The translations under genes were made by a program, and so were the position numbers. Below the pieces are notes generated by a model. The model was not told the origin of the DNA, searched no databases, and worked only from the letters and a program-made list of their open reading frames with translations. DNA of 64,000 nt from positions 2,303,746 through 2,367,745 of the forward strand of contig NZ_ARVW01000001.1 in NCBI RefSeq assembly GCF_000384315.1, given 5' to 3'. Positions within the stretch are counted from its first letter, which is position 1, and each line of letters starts with the position of its first letter. This document shows, piece after piece, positions 60,778 to 64,000 of the stretch. The stretch is from Amycolatopsis nigrescens CSC17Ta-90 (lineage in GTDB: Bacteria > Actinomycetota > Actinomycetes > Mycobacteriales > Pseudonocardiaceae).

Positions 60778-61452
60778 ATGACCCGGGACACATGTCCCGC
60801 CGCTTCGGCGCGGCCGTTGCGGCGCGACGCCGAACGCAACCGCCGCCGCATCCTCGACTCCGCCAGGCAGGTCTTCGGCGAACGCGGCCTGGAAGCCACC
60901 CTGGACGACATCGCGCACCACGCCGGCCTCGGCGTCGGCACCGTCTACCGCCGGTTCCCCAGCAAGGAACACCTGGTCGAGGCCATGTTCGCGGAGCGGC
61001 TGGACGAGATCGGCAAGCTCGCCGAGCAGGCGCTGAAGCAGGTCGACCCGTGGGCGGGCCTGGTCCAGTTCATGTGGCAGACCGCGGAGATGCACACCGC
61101 CGACCGCGGGCTCCGGCAGATCATGCTGAGCAAGGAGTTCGGGCACGGCCAGGTGGAGCAGGCCCGCCTCCGGCTGGCCACGCCGATCACCGAGGTCTTC
61201 GAGCGGGCGCAGCGGGCCGGCAAGCTCCGGCCGGACGTGCGGGCCACCGACCTGCCGATGGTGCAGCAGATGGTCGGCGGGGTGGCCGAGTACACCCACG
61301 AGGTCCAGCCCGAGCTGTGGCGGCGCTACCTCAGCTTGCTGCTCGACGGACTGCGCGCCCAGCCCGGCGCGCCCACCGACCTGACCCAGGAACCGCTGGA
61401 CGAGGACGCGCTGGAAGAAGTGATGTGCAGCTGGCGGTGGAACCGCCGCTGA
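60778..61452 (+). CDS. TetR family regulator, divergent from MFS pump
   Basis: The 224-residue protein has the TetR helix-turn-helix LDDIAHHAGLGVGTVYRRF and the C-terminal domain of the SbtR-like group. A TAGAAT hexamer at 60766-60771 lies 6 bases before the ATG, so the message may be leaderless. It most likely represses the pump gene at 59170-60675 and itself. I found no perfect long palindrome in the 102-base intergenic region, so the operator is not located. The stop abuts that of the convergent methyltransferase gene. Confidence 0.92.
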   Translation: MTRDTCPAASARPLRRDAERNRRRILDSARQVFGERGLEATLDDIAHHAGLGVGTVYRRFPSKEHLVEAMFAERLDEIGKLAEQALKQVDPWAGLVQFMWQTAEMHTADRGLRQIMLSKEFGHGQVEQARLRLATPITEVFERAQRAGKLRPDVRATDLPMVQQMVGGVAEYTHEVQPELWRRYLSLLLDGLRAQPGAPTDLTQEPLDEDALEEVMCSWRWNRR

Positions 61453-62082
61453 CTAGGAAGGCGCCGACGCGCGCCGCGCCCAGAACAGCGCGTGCCCGCC
61501 GTCGCCCTCCGGCACGAAGTCGCGGTCTTCGACCAGCAACCCGGCCTCGCCAAGCCAGGAATCGTAGGTTTCCGCGTCGGCCTGGCTCCACCACATGGTC
61601 GCGCCGCTGCCGAGCCAGTCAGACTCGGCACCCGTGGTCGCGCGGTGGCCGGTGGTGGCGAGCAGCCTGCCGCCCGGCCGGAGCCAGCCCGCGATCCGGT
61701 TCAGCAGCGCCGGCTGCTCCGGCAGCGGGAGGTGGATCAGCACGTACAGGCACACCACGGCGTCGAAGGAGTCCGCGGGAAAGCGCAGCGCGGTCGCGTC
61801 GGCGCGGTGGAAGGTCGCGGCCGGAACCAGCTCGCGGGCCCTGGCGATCTGCACGTCGCTGAGATCGACCCCGGTCACGTCGTGCCCGGTCGCGGCCAGC
61901 GCGCGGGAGACCGGAATCCCGCAGCCGCAACCGAGATCGAGCACCCGTCCCCGCTCGGGCAGCACCTCGGACAGCCTGGCCAGCCACGGCCCGTACTGGC
62001 CGTCTCCGGCGTCGTCGGCCCGGTAGTGCCGGGACGCCGCGTCGTAACCGCGCCGGACGGTCTCCTTCGGATCCGCTGTCAT
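61453..62082 (-). CDS. Class I SAM-dependent methyltransferase
   Basis: The protein has 209 residues. SAM-binding motif I is VLDLGCGCGIPVSRAL, motif II GHDVTGVDLSDVQIARAREL, then FHRADATALRFPADSFDAVVCLYVLIHL and WLRPGGRLLATTG. It resembles Methyltransf_11/25-type enzymes that methylate small molecules. The C-terminal part (SEPDR-like region through FVPEGDGGHALFWARR) is typical of proteins with unknown acceptors. It lies 34 bases from the NmrA-type gene and runs in the same direction. Confidence 0.9.
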   Translation of the reverse strand: MTADPKETVRRGYDAASRHYRADDAGDGQYGPWLARLSEVLPERGRVLDLGCGCGIPVSRALAATGHDVTGVDLSDVQIARARELVPAATFHRADATALRFPADSFDAVVCLYVLIHLPLPEQPALLNRIAGWLRPGGRLLATTGHRATTGAESDWLGSGATMWWSQADAETYDSWLGEAGLLVEDRDFVPEGDGGHALFWARRASAPS

Positions 62083-62116
62083 GGCAGCGAAACTAGGAGA
62101 CCGGGCGCGGTGGCGG

Positions 62117-63043
62117 CTACAGCTTTTCGGCCCGCAGGTGCTCCCGCGCCCACGCGTCGAAGCTGGTGAGCGGGATGCCGAGGTCCTTCGCGTACTGCGG
62201 GCGGGCCGGCTGGCCCGCCGCGTTCAGCCACTCGTGCGAAGCGCCCATCGCCGGCATTCCGGCGGCGAAAGCCTCCTCCTCGGTCATCTCCGGCGCGGAC
62301 AGTTTCGCGCCAACGGCACCGGAAAGGACCTCGGCGATCTCCGTCATCGAGAGATAGTCGCTCGCCAATTCCAGCTCGACCCCGTCGAACCGCTCCGGCG
62401 CGGTGATCGCCGCGACGGCCGCCCTGCCGATGTCCGCCACCGCGACCAGTGACAACCGGGTCTGCGGTTTCACCACGCTCACCAGGCCGCCTTCGATACC
62501 GCGCGGGAACAGGAAAGCCATGGACGGCAAGAAGTTCTCCATGAAGAAGGCCGGCTTGAGCAGCGTCCAGCGGGGGAAGCCGGCCGCGCGGACCCGGTCC
62601 TGGATCGCGCTCTTGGCGCCGAGGGTTGCTTCCATCGAAGCCCAGCGGCCTTCGTCCCAGCCGGGAGTTTCGGTGTGCTGCCCTGCGCCGCTGACGGAGG
62701 TGTGCACGAACTGCGGCACTCCGGCAGCCTTCGCGGCCTCGACGAGGTTGACGCCCTGTGCCACCTCCCCTGCGAAATCGGGGCCTTCCGCGGTCATGCC
62801 GGGCATCTGCACGGAGAAGACCGCGCGGGCACCCTTGGCGGCCCGGAGCACGGAATCGCGGTCGTGCAGATCGCCGGTGACCAGCTCGGCGCCGAGTGCC
62901 TCGACGGCCTTGGCCCGGTCGGTGGCCGGGTCGCGCACCAGCGCGCGGACCGGAACGCCGGCCGCGCGCAGGGCGCGGGCGGTGGCGCCGCCCTGTCTGC
63001 CGGTGGCACCGGTGACCAGGACGGGCGCGGAACCTGTGGACAT
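62117..63043 (-). CDS. NmrA-like NAD(P)-binding protein
   Basis: The 308-residue protein starts at MSTGSAPVLVTGATGRQGGA, which gives the dinucleotide-binding motif VTGATGRQGGATARAL. Later segments are RALVRDP, ELVTGDLHDRDSVLRA, FVHTSVSGAGQHTET, WTLLKPAFFMENFLPSM and the C-terminal region with DYLSMTEIAEVLSGAVG. NmrA-like proteins may be sensors or reductases; catalytic residues are not evident. It diverges from the TetR gene at 63141 across two palindromic sites and is probably its target. Confidence 0.88.
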   Translation of the reverse strand: MSTGSAPVLVTGATGRQGGATARALRAAGVPVRALVRDPATDRAKAVEALGAELVTGDLHDRDSVLRAAKGARAVFSVQMPGMTAEGPDFAGEVAQGVNLVEAAKAAGVPQFVHTSVSGAGQHTETPGWDEGRWASMEATLGAKSAIQDRVRAAGFPRWTLLKPAFFMENFLPSMAFLFPRGIEGGLVSVVKPQTRLSLVAVADIGRAAVAAITAPERFDGVELELASDYLSMTEIAEVLSGAVGAKLSAPEMTEEEAFAAGMPAMGASHEWLNAAGQPARPQYAKDLGIPLTSFDAWAREHLRAEKL

Positions 63044-63064
63044 GCTGCTCCTCGGGCATTCATT

Positions 63065-63085
63065 AAACGGCGGGGCCCGCCGTTT
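63065..63085. promoter_or_regulatory. Operator-like palindrome 1 between NmrA-like and TetR genes
   Basis: A perfect 10-1-10 palindrome: arm AAACGGCGGG, centre G, arm CCCGCCGTTT. A second site with the same core GGCGGGGCCCGCC lies at 63103-63115, with centres 34 bases apart. This one is 21 bases from the NmrA-like start. It is a likely binding site for the adjacent TetR regulator. Confidence 0.82.
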
Positions 63086-63102
63086 CCTTACCGGTACGAT
63101 AC

Positions 63103-63115
63103 GGCGGGGCCCGCC
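63103..63115. promoter_or_regulatory. Operator-like palindrome 2 between NmrA-like and TetR genes
   Basis: The core GGCGGGGCCCGCC is repeated from site 1 as a perfect 6-1-6 palindrome. It lies 25 bases before the TetR ATG. The two identical cores placed about three helical turns apart (34 bases) suggest that two dimers bind on nearly the same face. Confidence 0.78.
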
Positions 63116-63140
63116 ACTTAGCAAGCTTCGAGAGGACGCC

Positions 63141-63713
63141 ATGCCCGAAGGTCAGCGCGCCGACGCCCGGCGCAACTACACGCGGATCCTCGCCGTGGCC
63201 GAGGCGGAGGTCGCCGCGCACGGTGCCGGCGCCTCCCTGGAACAGATCGCCCGCACCGCGGAAGTCGGCTCGGCGACCGTGCGCCGGCACTTCCCCACCC
63301 GCCGCGCGTTGCTGGAGGCGGTCTCCGGGAAGCGGATCGAAGCCCTGTGCGTCCGCGCCAACGATCTGACCGGCCGGGGTGACAGCCGGGACGCACTCCT
63401 GGAATGGCTCAGCGAGGTCGTCACCTACTGCGTCTCCGCCAGGGGCCTGGCGGCCGCGCTGGCCTACGACGGTGCAGAAGTCGAATCCGTGCACGAGAAC
63501 AGCTGCTCGTCGGCGCTGGAAGTGGCAGCGGGCCCACTGCTGCTCCGCGCCGCGCGGGATGGCGCGGTGGCGGCGGGCGTCACGGTCGCGGATCTGATCA
63601 CGCTGATCGTCGGCATCGTGCTGGCCACGGAACACCACCCCGACCACGCCGCCAGGGCGGACCGGCTGTTCCGGCTGGCCGTCGCGGGACTGAGCCCGCG
63701 GGACGGGGACTAG
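63141..63713 (+). CDS. TetR family transcriptional regulator
   Basis: The protein has 190 residues from ATG 63141 with GAGAGGA upstream. The helix-turn-helix reads SLEQIARTAEVGSATVRRHFP. The C-terminal domain fits the SbtR-like group, with VTYCVSARGLAAALAYDG and a helix ending LFRLAVAGLS. Two operator-like palindromes lie in the divergent region, so self-regulation and control of the NmrA-like gene are likely. The stop shares CTAG with the stop of the convergent PIN-domain gene. Confidence 0.92.
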   Translation: MPEGQRADARRNYTRILAVAEAEVAAHGAGASLEQIARTAEVGSATVRRHFPTRRALLEAVSGKRIEALCVRANDLTGRGDSRDALLEWLSEVVTYCVSARGLAAALAYDGAEVESVHENSCSSALEVAAGPLLLRAARDGAVAAGVTVADLITLIVGIVLATEHHPDHAARADRLFRLAVAGLSPRDGD

Positions 63714-64000
63714 GGCACCGGCTGGAAGCCTTCGGCCGCCGCAGCATCGCGAAGTCGCTTGTCGAAGGCCGCGAACGAACGGCAGCCGGGTTCGGTGGAG
63801 GCCACCAGCTGCGCGGTGGCGAGCTGCACCGCGTCGTAGGCGCGAAGCCCGTGCACCCCGGTCAGCCTGGCCGCCACCTCAAGCACGAGCGTTGAGACCT
63901 GCACGACGCTGAACCGCGCCGGGCTTTCCGGCGTGCCCCGATAGTCGGCCTCGAACTCGTTCACCAGCAGCCGGACCTGTTCCGCGGTCAACGCGCCGGT
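63710..64000 (-). CDS. PIN-domain protein, VapC-like (5' end outside window)
   Basis: The frame is open to the last base, so the N-terminus is outside; about 96 C-terminal residues are visible. They contain the typical third motif of PIN toxins (VHGLRAYDAVQLATAQL with the catalytic Asp) and the downstream Asp in FAAFDKRLRDAAAAEGF. VapC-type toxins cleave RNA and are paired with a small antitoxin, normally encoded just upstream, which would lie beyond the window. So the pair cannot be confirmed. Confidence 0.82.
   Translation of the reverse strand, partial: TGALTAEQVRLLVNEFEADYRGTPESPARFSVVQVSTLVLEVAARLTGVHGLRAYDAVQLATAQLVASTEPGCRSFAAFDKRLRDAAAAEGFQPVP

Overview
The window is a GC-rich chromosomal segment of an actinomycete, most likely a member of the Pseudonocardiales such as Amycolatopsis. 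This rests on the codon bias, the many actinobacterial DUF families (DUF3107, DUF3152, DUF4873, DUF2332, TIGR02569), an AdnAB helicase-nuclease pair, an F420-type LLM oxidoreductase, GTG/TTG starts, and many 4-base stop/start overlaps. No rRNA, tRNA, prophage, IS element, CRISPR array or biosynthetic gene cluster was seen.

Layout. 1-692: C-terminal part of an XRE/DUF5753 regulator. 667-5860 (minus): a tightly overlapped five-gene membrane operon (Pro-rich membrane protein, DUF4129, DUF4350, MoxR ATPase, DUF58). 6059-8669: a zinc metallopeptidase, a small membrane protein and a K+ channel with TrkA-N domain. 8756-15258 (minus): adnA and adnB, diverging from an alkyltransferase-like (ATL) gene at 15313. 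15638-33000: an accessory block. It holds a siderophore-interacting flavoprotein under a near-consensus IdeR-type iron box, an aldo/keto reductase, a Cys-rich protein, a WYL regulator overlapping a stand-alone HemD-like protein, an LLM oxidoreductase, a DUF3224 protein and a winged-helix protein. It also holds a full nitrate/nitrite assimilation cluster (nasA, nasB-like, narK, nirB, nirD, nnaR-like, cbiX/sirB-like), and ends with an SDR. 33074-48374: TIGR02569 protein, MoeZ, DUF3152, hydrolases, TetR regulators, an AurF-type diiron protein, DUF3107, a ferritin-like protein, a DEAD-box helicase and a beta-propeller protein. 48382-64000: a RecB-like nuclease, MarC, PHP, PH-domain and Nudix proteins, an acyl-CoA synthetase, DUF2332, MaoC, a CorA group with a possible proline-rich leader peptide, an MFS pump, TetR regulators, a methyltransferase, an NmrA-type reductase, and a PIN-domain gene cut by the window end.

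As I recall it, the order K+ channel, adnB, adnA, ATL, TIGR02569, MoeZ, DUF3152, TetR, DUF3107, ferritin-like, RhlE, beta-propeller matches M. tuberculosis Rv3200c to Rv3212. The iron and nitrogen genes at 15.6-33 kb interrupt this core block.

How the genes work together. NarK imports nitrate/nitrite, NasA with the NasB-like flavoprotein reduces nitrate, and NirBD reduces nitrite with siroheme. The CbiX-like chelatase may help make that siroheme, and the NnaR-like HemD/winged-helix protein probably regulates the cluster. MoeZ supplies sulfur for cofactor and cysteine pathways. AdnAB and the ATL protein serve DNA repair.

The most notable non-coding content is four families of long palindromes, mostly between gene ends. 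One of them supplies the final -Gly-Lys-stop of three different genes. There are also several clear operator palindromes, and a hairpin-containing leader with a 24-codon proline-rich ORF upstream of corA.
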